Below, in pieces: positions 7,587 to 16,434 of a stretch of 64,000 nucleotides of DNA (position 1 is the stretch's first letter; every line of letters starts with the position of its first letter). The notes beneath the pieces are model-generated. The model worked only from the letters and a program-made list of their open reading frames with translations, did not search any database and was not told the origin of the DNA. Made by a program: the position numbers and the translations under genes. The stretch comes from a virus: positions 26,616-90,615 of IMG/VR virus record IMGVR_UViG_3300025645_004731. The stretch is one strand, 5' to 3'.

Positions 7587-8735
7587 TTATTTTATTATAA
7601 GTTCTGGTATCCAAGGACAAATATCTTTTGTTTTTAGTCCTGGATTCATATCCCATACTTTAACGAAATCTGTCAGATATTCTCGTTCTGTATCGGTTAT
7701 ATTACGTTCCAGATTACATCCTTCGTTGAAAAATTTACGATAAGCTGGCTGATCTTTTTCTGGCAACCAAGATATATCCATTGACTGGACAATATCAATA
7801 AATTCTTGTCTATATTTGATTGGTACTAATTTGTATTCTAAGAACGATGAATCCTTTAATACATTACATCCGATACTGATATCGTCGAATTGTTTAAGCC
7901 ATTCTAGAAATTTAGGCATACCTAGTAAGTTCAACTGCGTAATACATGGCAATACACGTATACCAATATTGTCGTTATCTGTTGACAGTTTATGTAACGC
8001 ACGGAAGTTCTTTTCAATCGTTGACCATTTTGCGGGATATCGTTGAAACTCTAATGTCTCTTCTATTCCATCTATACTACATATGAAATAAACATGCTTG
8101 AACTTTTTTAGTTTTTCCATTAACTTTGGCTTAACACTGGTGACATTTGTGATGAAATATATAGTTACATTTGTCTTGTCTCTGGTTATCAATTCATCAA
8201 TAAACCATTCTACTTCAGGCATAACAAACGGCTCACCGCCCGCGAACTGAATAATTTCTAAATCATTCAATGTTAGAACTAATTCTAAAATCTTATTTTT
8301 ATTTTTGAAATCGACATACAATTCATGCTGTAGAGTAAAGTGATTACTGATGCCCTGATCTTTTAACTTAGTAACTACATTTTTTATTTGATCACTGCTA
8401 TTGACATCACACATTTTACATTGGAGATTACACTTATTGCTAAATCTAACTTCTATCTTTTTAATAGCAATTTCATCATCTACTGGATCTTTTCTTGCAC
8501 TTTGTAATCCATTATTTTCTAAATTCCAGCATCTCTTACAGTGATCATTCTGAATGCCATTAGCCAAATCATTTCTTATAGCATTGAATGGCTCAAATGT
8601 TTTATGCCATTCCGCAAGATCGGTAATATCGTTCCAGTCAGGAGCCTCCCAGCCTCTTCCTTGCATACAGCACTGAGCAATATTATTTTCTGTTCCTAAG
8701 AACAATTCCGTGTTTGCTATTTTACAACTAAGCAT
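7587..8735 (-). CDS. Radical SAM protein
   Basis: A 382-residue protein with the radical SAM cluster motif C102-x3-C106-x2-C109 (KCNLQCKMCD), followed by the barrel features FAGGEPFV and ICSIDG. Extra cysteines CC at 22-23 and CKRC at 66-69 resemble SPASM/Twitch auxiliary cluster ligands but lie N-terminal to the barrel. Phage relatives of this layout are common in marine T4-like phages and have no proven reaction. It cleaves SAM reductively, so it would depend on SAM (MetK, 3-4 kb) and an electron donor system (reductase at 15.4 kb). No Shine-Dalgarno is obvious before the start. Confidence 0.85.
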   Translation of the reverse strand: MLSCKIANTELFLGTENNIAQCCMQGRGWEAPDWNDITDLAEWHKTFEPFNAIRNDLANGIQNDHCKRCWNLENNGLQSARKDPVDDEIAIKKIEVRFSNKCNLQCKMCDVNSSDQIKNVVTKLKDQGISNHFTLQHELYVDFKNKNKILELVLTLNDLEIIQFAGGEPFVMPEVEWFIDELITRDKTNVTIYFITNVTSVKPKLMEKLKKFKHVYFICSIDGIEETLEFQRYPAKWSTIEKNFRALHKLSTDNDNIGIRVLPCITQLNLLGMPKFLEWLKQFDDISIGCNVLKDSSFLEYKLVPIKYRQEFIDIVQSMDISWLPEKDQPAYRKFFNEGCNLERNITDTEREYLTDFVKVWDMNPGLKTKDICPWIPELIIK

Positions 8736-8738
8736 GAG

Positions 8739-9308
8739 TTAGGAGATATTTTCGTGGATACGGCCCATTTTCTTCCGAGTGTATTCCCATGGATACACAA
8801 CTGTCTTTCCTTCATCCGTGAGCAGATGAGCAGTATACGTGTCTTCGACAAACTCATTAGCATCATTATCGGTCAGCACGGCAAATCGTACATTATTGCC
8901 CCAGACTGTAGACCAACTATCTTGATTAGGGAAACATCCACTTTCCCAATCTTTTTTGATCCAGTTAAAGATATTGCCAGTATTATTAATGTTATCCACA
9001 ATAAGAATGTTCTTACGCAGTCCAATATCCCATCGTGCGCCAGTAATGCCAGTCTCTTCAGGATTGTTTACTCCAAACGCTTCCTCTGCCATCCAAAGAT
9101 TGCTTTCGCAACTGCTGTCATCTGGTAAATTTACGCTTAGTGATTCGCATCGAACATTTATAATATTACTAATGATAGTAGCAGGAATACTGCCACTGCC
9201 TGTAATGCCAACAATATAATCAGGCTTCCAATCGTCCTGGTACATTTGCGTGACAATATTCATGCTCATGTCTTCGACTTCTTTCCAACTGTAATAGTGA
9301 TTTTTCAT
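8739..9308 (-). CDS. Phosphoribosyltransferase (purine/xanthine type)
   Basis: A 189-residue protein. DYIVGITGSGSIPA near residues 29-42 and ILIVDNINNTGN near 98-109 match the type I PRTase fold, with the second as the PRPP-binding loop (VVDDI-DTG class, here with N for D). VVYPWEY near the C-terminus matches the YPWE seen in xanthine/guanine PRTases. It could salvage purine bases to nucleotides. The replaced acidic residues in the PRPP loop make the exact activity uncertain. Confidence 0.75.
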   Translation of the reverse strand: MKNHYYSWKEVEDMSMNIVTQMYQDDWKPDYIVGITGSGSIPATIISNIINVRCESLSVNLPDDSSCESNLWMAEEAFGVNNPEETGITGARWDIGLRKNILIVDNINNTGNIFNWIKKDWESGCFPNQDSWSTVWGNNVRFAVLTDNDANEFVEDTYTAHLLTDEGKTVVYPWEYTRKKMGRIHENIS

Positions 9309-9490
9309 TTGGCGTCCTTACTCTTTTTTTCATCTTTTGTAAGTTTTTGGTTCCATTGGTTATTACTAATGCCAAGTTCACTTGCCATTTTTTTAGTTTT
9401 GCCTTTGGTAATTTTGCCGCCTTTTTTAAGAAACTGTGCCACCAAATCTTCAGTGTCGTTATCTTTTTTAGGGCTATGATTCATCGCCAT
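9305..9490 (-). CDS. Small basic conserved phage protein
   Basis: A 61-residue, lysine-rich protein (QFLKKGGKITKGKTKKMA, GISNNQWNQKLTK). I recall similar short proteins in T4-like marine phages. AGGAG lies 7 nt before the ATG at 9490. A helix-turn-helix-like DNA-binding role would fit but is not shown. Confidence 0.6.
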   Translation of the reverse strand: MAMNHSPKKDNDTEDLVAQFLKKGGKITKGKTKKMASELGISNNQWNQKLTKDEKKSKDAK

Positions 9491-9893
9491 ATTGTTCTCC
9501 TGTTTTCTCTAATCTATCGGCAACTCTGATCCCACGATATACTTCCATGTATGTATCGTATGCTTCTTTAAGTTCTGGATAATTTTCTTCTAGGTTTATA
9601 TTACGTGAAGGCAACATCAATGCTTCACGTAGTTCGTCAATTTCGGCCATAACATCTCGTTCGTTAACCGTTAAATCGCCAGTTACATGAGTATTTCTTA
9701 TGCTGTTGATTGATATGATGTCATCAGCACCTAATATATCGTGTGCTGCTTGAAGTGGTGTCGTGTTGAGCTGTACCGATCCGGGCAATAATTCTGTTGT
9801 TGATGCCCAAGTATTATCTATATTTATGGTGTCACCGTTGTAGGTAATAACGCCGATAGGCAAATCGTCATAGTTATTGCTATAATCATTCAT
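9474..9893 (-). CDS. Hypothetical protein
   Basis: A 139-residue acidic protein; the ATG at 9893 overlaps the stop of the upstream nucleotidyltransferase. The C-terminal half (NYPELKEAYDTYMEVYRGIR) is helical. No family recognised. Confidence 0.65.
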   Translation of the reverse strand: MNDYSNNYDDLPIGVITYNGDTINIDNTWASTTELLPGSVQLNTTPLQAAHDILGADDIISINSIRNTHVTGDLTVNERDVMAEIDELREALMLPSRNINLEENYPELKEAYDTYMEVYRGIRVADRLEKTGEQYGDES

Positions 9894-10662
9894 CTTCTTC
9901 TCTTTCAATATCATCTTCGTGTAGTTCCGCGCCCATCCATACCTCGATTACCTTGGCTGAATGATTGCCTACATTAGTAGCACGATGCCATGTACATACT
10001 GGAATATCTATACTTTCACCAGGTCCGTATGTCTTTGATAGTTTATCGCCATTTGGATAAATCAGATCCAGTCGCGCCAATCCAGAAACTATACACCAAT
10101 GTTCGCTGCGTATAAAGTGTCTCTGATTACTTAGTGATTTGCCAATATCAATACTAAGCTCCTTGACTTGCCATAACTCTTGGCTGTCAAGAATGGTATA
10201 ATTTCCCCAGTGTCTGGACACATTTGGCTTTTGCCATTCTTTAAGTATCCAACTACTACTATTCTTTTTATCTTCGCCGCCTACTCCAAACACAAATTCT
10301 ACGTCCTTGGAATCGCCGTACATATTATATTCGGGAGTATTGATGTTTGTTCTGTCACCACCATTAGCAAATACTACTTTAGTATTGTTGCCGTTGGTTG
10401 ATAATATTCGCATGATAGCACCACACGCACTGTTGTCACTGTCATTAAATCCAATAATACTATCTACACATGACAGTTCTTGTATAATAGCAGACCGTTC
10501 TTTGAACGTCATGAATGGTCGTCCCTTCTTTCGGGATAACCATTCATCACTATTCAGACCCACGACGAGTTCATCTCCTAGTCGTCTCGCTTCTTTGAAG
10601 TATGCAATATGACCACTATGTAACGGATCAAATCCGCCAGTGACTATTACAATTTTCTTCAT
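9886..10662 (-). CDS. HxGH nucleotidyltransferase fused to a mannose-6-P isomerase type cupin
   Basis: A 258-residue two-domain protein. Residues 1-130 form a cytidylyltransferase-like Rossmann domain with GGFDPLHSGHIAYF (HxGH as HSGH) and VVGLNSDEWL. Residues 145-255 form a cupin similar to the C-terminal domain of type II mannose-1-phosphate guanylyltransferase/phosphomannose isomerase: ELSIDIGKSLSNQRHFIRSE, EHWCIVSGLA, YGPGESIDIP, HRATNVG. Together this suggests activation or isomerisation of a sugar phosphate for surface or DNA modification. A second HxGH enzyme lies at 11.4-11.8 kb. The pairing of the two domains is seen directly; the substrate is unknown. Confidence 0.8.
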   Translation of the reverse strand: MKKIVIVTGGFDPLHSGHIAYFKEARRLGDELVVGLNSDEWLSRKKGRPFMTFKERSAIIQELSCVDSIIGFNDSDNSACGAIMRILSTNGNNTKVVFANGGDRTNINTPEYNMYGDSKDVEFVFGVGGEDKKNSSSWILKEWQKPNVSRHWGNYTILDSQELWQVKELSIDIGKSLSNQRHFIRSEHWCIVSGLARLDLIYPNGDKLSKTYGPGESIDIPVCTWHRATNVGNHSAKVIEVWMGAELHEDDIEREEDE

Positions 10663-10979
10663 TTCTTGCGTGAGCCGTTGTATACGCCAACGTGAATTTT
10701 CAATTTCTTCACGCTGCGATCTTCACTCATCTTCACTGCGATGTCATAGGTGATAGCAGTATCACGAATCATGCTAGTGATGTTGTAATCACTAACCAGA
10801 TTAGCATATTTTAGGTCACTAAGATAGGACCAAAACAACCGCTTTACGGTACGTTCACTGCCGTCGGTTGATGCTAGGACACCATCATACGGATCGATAA
10901 TCTTAATCAAGTCCCATTTGATGTCATTGATACTCACTCGTCCTTGACGAAGAGCGCGGATATTAGTTTGTTCAGCCAT
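10659..10979 (-). CDS. Hypothetical protein
   Basis: A 106-residue protein beginning MAEQTNIRALRQGRVSINDI and ending in a basic tail. Looks globular and mixed alpha/beta. ATGA-type overlap with the next gene. No family recognised. Confidence 0.65.
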   Translation of the reverse strand: MAEQTNIRALRQGRVSINDIKWDLIKIIDPYDGVLASTDGSERTVKRLFWSYLSDLKYANLVSDYNITSMIRDTAITYDIAVKMSEDRSVKKLKIHVGVYNGSRKK

Positions 10980-11035
10980 TGTTATGTAGCTCCATGTTTG
11001 TCTGATTATCAGACGTTACGATTGATTGTGTAGAT
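10980..11035. other. Spacer with a 15-bp palindrome
   Basis: GTCTGATTATCAGAC at 11000-11014 is a perfect dyad with a central unpaired base. It precedes the 106-residue gene by about 20 nt and has no T-run, so it is not a terminator; a protein-binding site or a small mRNA hairpin is possible. Confidence 0.4.
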
Positions 11036-11212
11036 TTAGTCTTCTGATTCTACGATAGAGAGTCTTTTTTCCATGCGTTGCATAGTTTGTAGAATTTCCC
11101 ATAGTTTCCAGTCCATGGATTTCATCATTTCAAATCCTTGGCGTTTCATGTCATCTTCTGTCAATACGACAGATGTATCGACTTCTTCCAATACTCTAAT
11201 TTTCTTTACCAT
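11036..11212 (-). CDS. Small hypothetical protein (58 aa)
   Basis: An open frame from the ATG at 11212 to the TAA at 11036. It begins MVKKIRVLEEVDTSVVLTED and continues as a Met-rich helix (MKRQGFEMMKSMDWKLWEIL). Helical small protein of unknown function filling the gap between two nucleotidyltransferase genes. Confidence 0.6.
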   Translation of the reverse strand: MVKKIRVLEEVDTSVVLTEDDMKRQGFEMMKSMDWKLWEILQTMQRMEKRLSIVESED

Positions 11213-11224
11213 TTCTTATGTTTC

Positions 11225-11329
11225 CTATAATGTCTCGTGATTAATTTCATCTACGAGACTTGATTTTTGTTTAAGGCCATTAATGCTATGCTTGTACTTA
11301 TACAGCACTTTGTGCCCGGTGTCAGGCAT
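11225..11329 (-). CDS. Possible very small protein (34 aa)
   Basis: The frame from the ATG at 11329 encodes MPDTGHKVLYKYKHSINGLK and 14 more residues to a TAG at 11225. Ribosome-binding site is weak. A second short frame starting near 11350 overlaps it, so a frameshifted longer protein is an alternative. Low confidence. Confidence 0.35.
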   Translation of the reverse strand: MPDTGHKVLYKYKHSINGLKQKSSLVDEINHETL

Positions 11330-11355
11330 AATATGCCCGTGTTTTGAAAGTTAGT

Positions 11356-11781
11356 TTACCCATTACTTTTCTCTGTGGCACACACTCGGTGGCGTAAATC
11401 ACTTGTACTAAATCTGTGATCACGTTTATTGAAGTGTAGATGAATACCGCGTTTGCGACACACATCTTTACCACTAAACTCTTTTTCCCGATACTCTTCA
11501 CCTAGAAAACGTATATCAATTTGAAATAGTTCTAGAATGTCGAGTAGATCGGCTTCTGTCTGATATGGAATAATCTCGTCAACAAATTTTAGTGCGTTCA
11601 GTTGAGCATAACGCTCAACCAAACTTTGTACGGGTTTATTCTTCTCAGCTTTTCTATCTATGGTTGGATCAGTCTGTAATCCAACTATAAGATAATCGCA
11701 ATGCTCTCTGGCTTCACGCAACATCATGACATGACCGGCGTGGAGTAAATCAAAGGCACTACAGGTGAAACCCACTTCCAT
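11356..11781 (-). CDS. Glycerol-3-phosphate cytidylyltransferase-like (HxGH) protein
   Basis: A 141-residue single-domain protein of the TagD/RfaE-C size. FDLLHAGHVMML (about 10-21) contains HAGH, and HRFSTSDLRHR near residues 122-132 corresponds to the RTxGISTT motif of cytidylyltransferases. It would join CTP to a phosphorylated polyol or sugar. It lies just downstream of the sliding clamp gene (3-nt gap). Confidence 0.8.
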   Translation of the reverse strand: MEVGFTCSAFDLLHAGHVMMLREAREHCDYLIVGLQTDPTIDRKAEKNKPVQSLVERYAQLNALKFVDEIIPYQTEADLLDILELFQIDIRFLGEEYREKEFSGKDVCRKRGIHLHFNKRDHRFSTSDLRHRVCATEKSNG

Positions 11782-11784
11782 GAG

Positions 11785-12507
11785 TTAGACCGCTTGAGCA
11801 GGGAAAATGTATTCGTATACAGCCATGCCGTTGTCTACATCAATTTGTAGAGCACCCATGTCACTGAATTTCATTTTCTTATCGCCATTGAGATTAAGTA
11901 CAGATTGTACTTCCGCAATAGGATACTTCCAGCTTTGCTTTAGTTCGCCACCAACGTCTGCTTGGAATACAAAGTTACCTGTGTGACCACTATCGTCACC
12001 AAAGTAGAACTTCAGATTGCCTGCTTCTGTTTTAGCAATAAAGACAGTTTCTTCATTGTTAGCTTGGCTTTGGAACTTAAACCGTGTTTTGCTGGCATCA
12101 TGTGGTTCGATTTCCACATTCCATGTCGCGCCTTTGAAACGTACTTCTGGAATACGCTGAGTGACCAGGTCACGCGGCATTAAGCGATAATCGTTTTTGA
12201 AGTCGCCCGCAGCATTTTCAAAATGCATACTGAATGGCAATTCTTCGCCGTTGCGTTCACGCTTTTCAATAGCGATGTTAGCGTTAGTAGCATACTCTGG
12301 AATATTCAGAATAATATTGAGTTTGTCAAGATTGGGAAGTCCCAATACGCCAGACAACTCACCAATGGCACTTTTATATGTTGCCTTTACGATGACTTTG
12401 TTATCGTCATCCTTTGCTTCGACAGTTGTGCCGTTTGTGACTTTAACTGCGTCAATATTTCCGACACCTCGTGTATGTTTAACGATGTCGAGTAGATATT
12501 CTCTCAT
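11785..12507 (-). CDS. Sliding clamp (gp45-like DNA polymerase processivity factor)
   Basis: A 240-residue protein, close to the 228 residues of T4 gp45. The N-terminal half (LLDIVKHTRGVGNIDAVKV) and the C-terminal end AVYEYIFPAQ match gp45-type clamps, in which the C-terminal strand closes the ring. Acidic overall. The neighbourhood (Smr, polymerase) supports the role. In T4 the clamp also activates late transcription with gp33 and gp55, which fits the late promoters found further right. Confidence 0.85.
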   Translation of the reverse strand: MREYLLDIVKHTRGVGNIDAVKVTNGTTVEAKDDDNKVIVKATYKSAIGELSGVLGLPNLDKLNIILNIPEYATNANIAIEKRERNGEELPFSMHFENAAGDFKNDYRLMPRDLVTQRIPEVRFKGATWNVEIEPHDASKTRFKFQSQANNEETVFIAKTEAGNLKFYFGDDSGHTGNFVFQADVGGELKQSWKYPIAEVQSVLNLNGDKKMKFSDMGALQIDVDNGMAVYEYIFPAQAV

Positions 12508-12740
12508 GTGATCTTCCTTTTGATAAATTTAATTATGTAACTGCCTTGAGTACGACTTAATCTATATTCTCGTACCTTGGCATTTGAATGTAACCATATT
12601 TCTATTTCTTGTTTAATCAGGCCTTGTCCGCAAATGATTTCACAAGATTTATACTTACTATAATAGCATGTATTCAGGAAGATGTCAACCTTTTTCCACG
12701 CATTATGTAAAGTTAAACCATGTAAATCGAGTTTTTGCAT
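12504..12740 (-). CDS. Smr domain protein
   Basis: The ATG at 12740 directly follows the polymerase stop. The 78-residue product starts MQKLDLHGLTLHNAWKKVD, with the Smr signature LDLHG, and has CEIICGQGL near residue 35-43, corresponding to the (H/T)GxG motif. It ends overlapping the clamp start by 4 nt. Smr domains bind or cleave DNA or RNA. A longer reading starting inside the polymerase gene is less likely because the polymerase stop and this ATG are adjacent. Confidence 0.8.
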   Translation of the reverse strand: MQKLDLHGLTLHNAWKKVDIFLNTCYYSKYKSCEIICGQGLIKQEIEIWLHSNAKVREYRLSRTQGSYIIKFIKRKIT

Positions 12741-12741
12741 A

Positions 12742-15441
12742 TTAGTTACCAAAGTCAAACAAGCTGGCAAAAGTGGTTTTGTCTTCTGCCGCACCAAGAT
12801 CCCAATTCATAACTCCTAGTAAGTTTTCAATCTTCTTGGTGATAATACTTTCTTCCATCAGATCAGTGTCGAATGGAAGTTCTTTGAACCACGTGGGAAT
12901 TCTTGTCACATCAGTTGGAATACCGATACTCGTAAATCCCATTGGGTTTTGTTTTAGCTTACACACGATAGTTTTCATGCCATCAGTAATGTCCATGCTA
13001 TACATGTCATTGTTGATTTGCTTGAGTCTATTGTAGTTGATAGCTGCTCGGACATGTCCTGGCATATTTGCTTTGCCTTTATAGGACGATTTGCCACTCT
13101 TCTTATCCTTGTCCCATTCTAGGCTGCCGTAATGTGTTAGCTTATTAACACGCTTTGGGCTTCCCATAGACCAAGGGTCCATACTTCTGAACTCACTTCT
13201 GAATTCAATGATACGATCAATAATCTCACGCTCTTTGCTGCCTGTCAGTGTTTTAAGCAGTATTTCTCCGAGAAAGTCTTGCATATATGCTGGCGTATCA
13301 CTGCGTTTTAGGTCAAGACCCATGGCTTTTACTTTGCCTGGCTTGCCATCAGTATCGGTGCGATAACCTTCGATATCGTATGTGAGAATTGCGTACTTTT
13401 TCTTCTTAACAAAGATACCAGTGAGGGCGCAGATTTCTCTACCCGCGGCAATAATCTCTCCCTGTACAGGATCAAGCACATTGTGCGCTTCTGCCATGTA
13501 AGTTGGAAAAGTTACGTTTGCTTGTTCACATACTTCATCGTAAATCGCTGTAACAGAATCTTTGTCCCATACGATTTCTCCAGAGTCAATTTGTTCCTTG
13601 AAAGCGCCAAACCCACTAAAGTATACGGAGTCAGTATCGCCGTATATGATAGAATCACCCTTGTAATCGTATTTGCCAGTGAATAGTTCGTTGACCTTGG
13701 CAGACATATGACGAGCAATACAGCGACCCGTAAGAGTTGTACTTTGGCCCATGCGCGGATCATTAAATCTACTGCCTGGGTTAAGTAACGCACCATACAA
13801 ACTGTTCAAGTTAATCTTTTTAACAAGTTGTAGTTTATCCCAATACGCAAATTTATCTGCGTCAACACCCTGTAACTCTTTGGCTTGCTTTTGCATAACC
13901 TTGCGTTCAGCATACCATCGTTCTAACAATCCAGGAATAATGCCTTTTTTGTTTTGATTAACAATCGTGCCGTTGGCTGTTAATACCCATGGCTGGTCAC
14001 TATTGAAGATGATGTTATAGATTTCTTCTCCGTTAGCCATAAGTTCTTCGCCATTTTCGAAGTCAATCCACAAATCAATATGGGTATCTTTTTCTAACAC
14101 TAGTTCGTATTCTGGACAGGCAAACTTGCCATCCCACGCCTTTGCTGCTTCCCACTTAAAGTCATCTAACATAGGCACGGTTAATGTATGACGAATCTGT
14201 CCAACAATCGTTTCCGTGCTTAGATTTAGACTTCGCAGAATACTTGGATAAAGACTGTTCAAATCCATTGAGCCAATCCACTCATGTCTGCCTTTCTTGG
14301 GTGTAGCAACATATGCGCCAGCGGCAGATACAGGCTGTGGATAATACTTTTGTAATTTATCGTGCTGTTTGTCAGGAACAATCAATCCGCGACTATGCGC
14401 TTCATTAATAATCGCCTGATCAGTAACAGCAACCGCGCCCATTGTTGTCTGAATTAGCACCGTATTATCATGCGCAATAACATTCGCTAGATCGATAAAC
14501 TGTAACTTTGCGTCTAGTCTTACTAGAAGATCAACATCCTGGATAGAATAGTCGATAAACTTTTCAAAGTCTTCGTTGTACAGTTTATCAAGTGAGCCTT
14601 CATACTCTACCTTGCGTTCACCAAGTTCATATTCAGAGATAGCATCAAGACTATAGCTGTGCATCTCGTGATATGTGTACTTTTGATAAAGCAACATCAA
14701 GTCCATATGAAGCCGCCCGATTGTATCAAACGTCTCCTGCTCTTTGCCGAATTTCTCGAATGACCGTTTCTTTGGATACTTGCCCCATAGACAGAACTTT
14801 CGAGTATAATCTTTGCCTAGCACTCGGCCAATACGATTAACCATGTATGGAATATCAAAGCCTTCGCTGTTCCATCCGCTTAGTACATCGGCATCGTCAA
14901 TCAATTCCAGAAATAACTCCAGCATTTCTTCTTCGGTGTCTAGTAGTATAGCGTTTGGAAATCTTCCAGCGATTGTTAGGGCATCTTCTTTGCCAATGGT
15001 ATCAGGCTTGATCACTAGACAAATTGTTTTATCTAGCGAGGCAAGATTTATTGAAATTGCTGTTACTTTATTGAACGGATCTTCTGGAGGAGCAAAGCCT
15101 AGCGCCTTGTCATAGTCGACCTCAATATCGAAAAACGCAATGTTTAGTTTTGGTGTTGTTACGCCAAGATAGTTATCAGCCAGGCACCGAAATACTGGGT
15201 TAATATCACTCTCGAACAATTTCTTGTCTCTGCGCATTTTCTTTTCACGAGCAAAATTCTTGCTGCTGGTACATACAATCTGATCCAACTTATCGCCAAA
15301 AATACTTTCGTATTTCCCACGTGGGTCAGGATAATATAACAGATAACGAGCAGGATAGTCTTTGAAAACTCTCTTGCCGTTAACACGTTCTACCACGTGG
15401 ATAATGTCTTTGTCTTTATCGAGGATTGCATCTACATACAT
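12742..15441 (-). CDS. DNA polymerase, family B (gp43-like)
   Basis: An 899-residue replicative polymerase. Exonuclease motifs: FFDIEVD (Exo I, about 104-110), LSGWNSEGFDIP (Exo II), YSIQDVDLL (Exo III). Polymerase motifs: MDLNSLYPSILRS (motif A), KKINLNSLYGALL (motif B), IYGDTDSVYF (motif C). All acidic catalytic residues are present, so both activities should be intact. The ATG at 15441 was chosen because it immediately follows the stop of the reductase gene and gives an N-terminus (MYVDAILDKDKDIIHVVERV) that aligns with T4 gp43; the longer frame reads back into that gene. Confidence 0.97.
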   Translation of the reverse strand: MYVDAILDKDKDIIHVVERVNGKRVFKDYPARYLLYYPDPRGKYESIFGDKLDQIVCTSSKNFAREKKMRRDKKLFESDINPVFRCLADNYLGVTTPKLNIAFFDIEVDYDKALGFAPPEDPFNKVTAISINLASLDKTICLVIKPDTIGKEDALTIAGRFPNAILLDTEEEMLELFLELIDDADVLSGWNSEGFDIPYMVNRIGRVLGKDYTRKFCLWGKYPKKRSFEKFGKEQETFDTIGRLHMDLMLLYQKYTYHEMHSYSLDAISEYELGERKVEYEGSLDKLYNEDFEKFIDYSIQDVDLLVRLDAKLQFIDLANVIAHDNTVLIQTTMGAVAVTDQAIINEAHSRGLIVPDKQHDKLQKYYPQPVSAAGAYVATPKKGRHEWIGSMDLNSLYPSILRSLNLSTETIVGQIRHTLTVPMLDDFKWEAAKAWDGKFACPEYELVLEKDTHIDLWIDFENGEELMANGEEIYNIIFNSDQPWVLTANGTIVNQNKKGIIPGLLERWYAERKVMQKQAKELQGVDADKFAYWDKLQLVKKINLNSLYGALLNPGSRFNDPRMGQSTTLTGRCIARHMSAKVNELFTGKYDYKGDSIIYGDTDSVYFSGFGAFKEQIDSGEIVWDKDSVTAIYDEVCEQANVTFPTYMAEAHNVLDPVQGEIIAAGREICALTGIFVKKKKYAILTYDIEGYRTDTDGKPGKVKAMGLDLKRSDTPAYMQDFLGEILLKTLTGSKEREIIDRIIEFRSEFRSMDPWSMGSPKRVNKLTHYGSLEWDKDKKSGKSSYKGKANMPGHVRAAINYNRLKQINNDMYSMDITDGMKTIVCKLKQNPMGFTSIGIPTDVTRIPTWFKELPFDTDLMEESIITKKIENLLGVMNWDLGAAEDKTTFASLFDFGN

Positions 15442-15442
15442 A

Positions 15443-16141
15443 TTAGCTAACAAACGCCCTTTCTTGTACAAACGTACCTTGTGTTTTCTTATTGCCTTCA
15501 TTAAATCCTAAGGCATTAAAGTGATCTCGTAGATCATTGTTAAATGATATACTTCCACATAACATTATACGCTGATTGACAGAATTGTCAATACTTATTG
15601 TGCCGTCTGTCATAAACTGCTGAATACGTCCGTGTAGTTCTGCTGGTTCTTGTGTTACAGTACTAACGTATTCAACGGGCATCTCATTTAAGAAATCCCT
15701 ATAACAATCCTGTTCAGCATGGAGCCTAGTTGTCCACGTAACAGTGACTTTTTCAAACAAGTCGTATACTTCTGGATCTCGCAGTAAACTAATAAATGGT
15801 GTGATACCAGTGCCGCTAGCCATCATTACCAAGTGTCCACCTAGTTCTAGATTAGCAAGTATAAGTGTGCCAGTTGGCTTTTCCCCTACACGGATAGTCT
15901 CTCCAACTTTGACATGTTGTAGTTTACTTGTGAGTGGACCGTCTTGTACTTTGATACTATAAAATTCCAAGTAGTCATCATATGGACCACTGGCAATACT
16001 GTATGCTCGGTTGGGCGCATCTTCTAGACCAATCATAACAAACTCCCCCGCAGTAAATCTATAACTGCGAGGTCGTTCTGTTCTAATTCGAAATAATTTG
16101 TCAGTGTAATGCTGGACCTCTATAACTTTTAAGTCTAGCAT
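15443..16141 (-). CDS. Ferredoxin/flavodoxin-NADP+ reductase (FNR family)
   Basis: A 232-residue protein with the FAD-binding RAYSIASG (45-52), NADP-binding MASGTGITPF (107-116) and IMLCGS near residue 193. The length and motifs match bacterial Fpr. It would transfer electrons between NADPH and a small redox protein, here perhaps to ribonucleotide reductase, the radical SAM enzyme or a host ferredoxin; no such partner gene was seen in the window. It sits between DsbA and the polymerase, overlapping neither by more than a base. Confidence 0.9.
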   Translation of the reverse strand: MLDLKVIEVQHYTDKLFRIRTERPRSYRFTAGEFVMIGLEDAPNRAYSIASGPYDDYLEFYSIKVQDGPLTSKLQHVKVGETIRVGEKPTGTLILANLELGGHLVMMASGTGITPFISLLRDPEVYDLFEKVTVTWTTRLHAEQDCYRDFLNEMPVEYVSTVTQEPAELHGRIQQFMTDGTISIDNSVNQRIMLCGSISFNNDLRDHFNALGFNEGNKKTQGTFVQERAFVS

Positions 16142-16399
16142 TCAATGATCTTTGCCAATCGCAGCAAGCACACTCTCAACTTCGTCAAAGCCCTCTTGTA
16201 CTTTGGCAAATTCGTTTTTATAAGCAATACGGATGGCCTTGTTAATCGTTGCAGGCTTCATATCAAGTTCTTCGGCAATTGCCTTTACTGTGTCAGATAA
16301 GCCGCCTTTGAGTGTTTCTAGCTCACCAGTGATTGAAATTCCTTCATTGATGATTTGCTTTAATTTTGTGATTTCGCTGTCGCTGAATCCTCGTGACAT
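16142..16399 (-). CDS. DsbA-like dsDNA-binding late-transcription protein
   Basis: An 85-residue helical protein (SDSEITKLKQIINEGISITG, then LKGGLSDTVKAIAEELDMKP, ATINKAIRIAY). It matches my memory of the small double-stranded DNA-binding protein DsbA in T4-like phages, which in T4 binds upstream of late promoters. First gene of the replication operon, AGGAG before the ATG. Confidence 0.75.
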   Translation of the reverse strand: MSRGFSDSEITKLKQIINEGISITGELETLKGGLSDTVKAIAEELDMKPATINKAIRIAYKNEFAKVQEGFDEVESVLAAIGKDH

Positions 16400-16434
16400 A
16401 TTGTGTAACTCCTATTTGTGTTAATGATACATTC

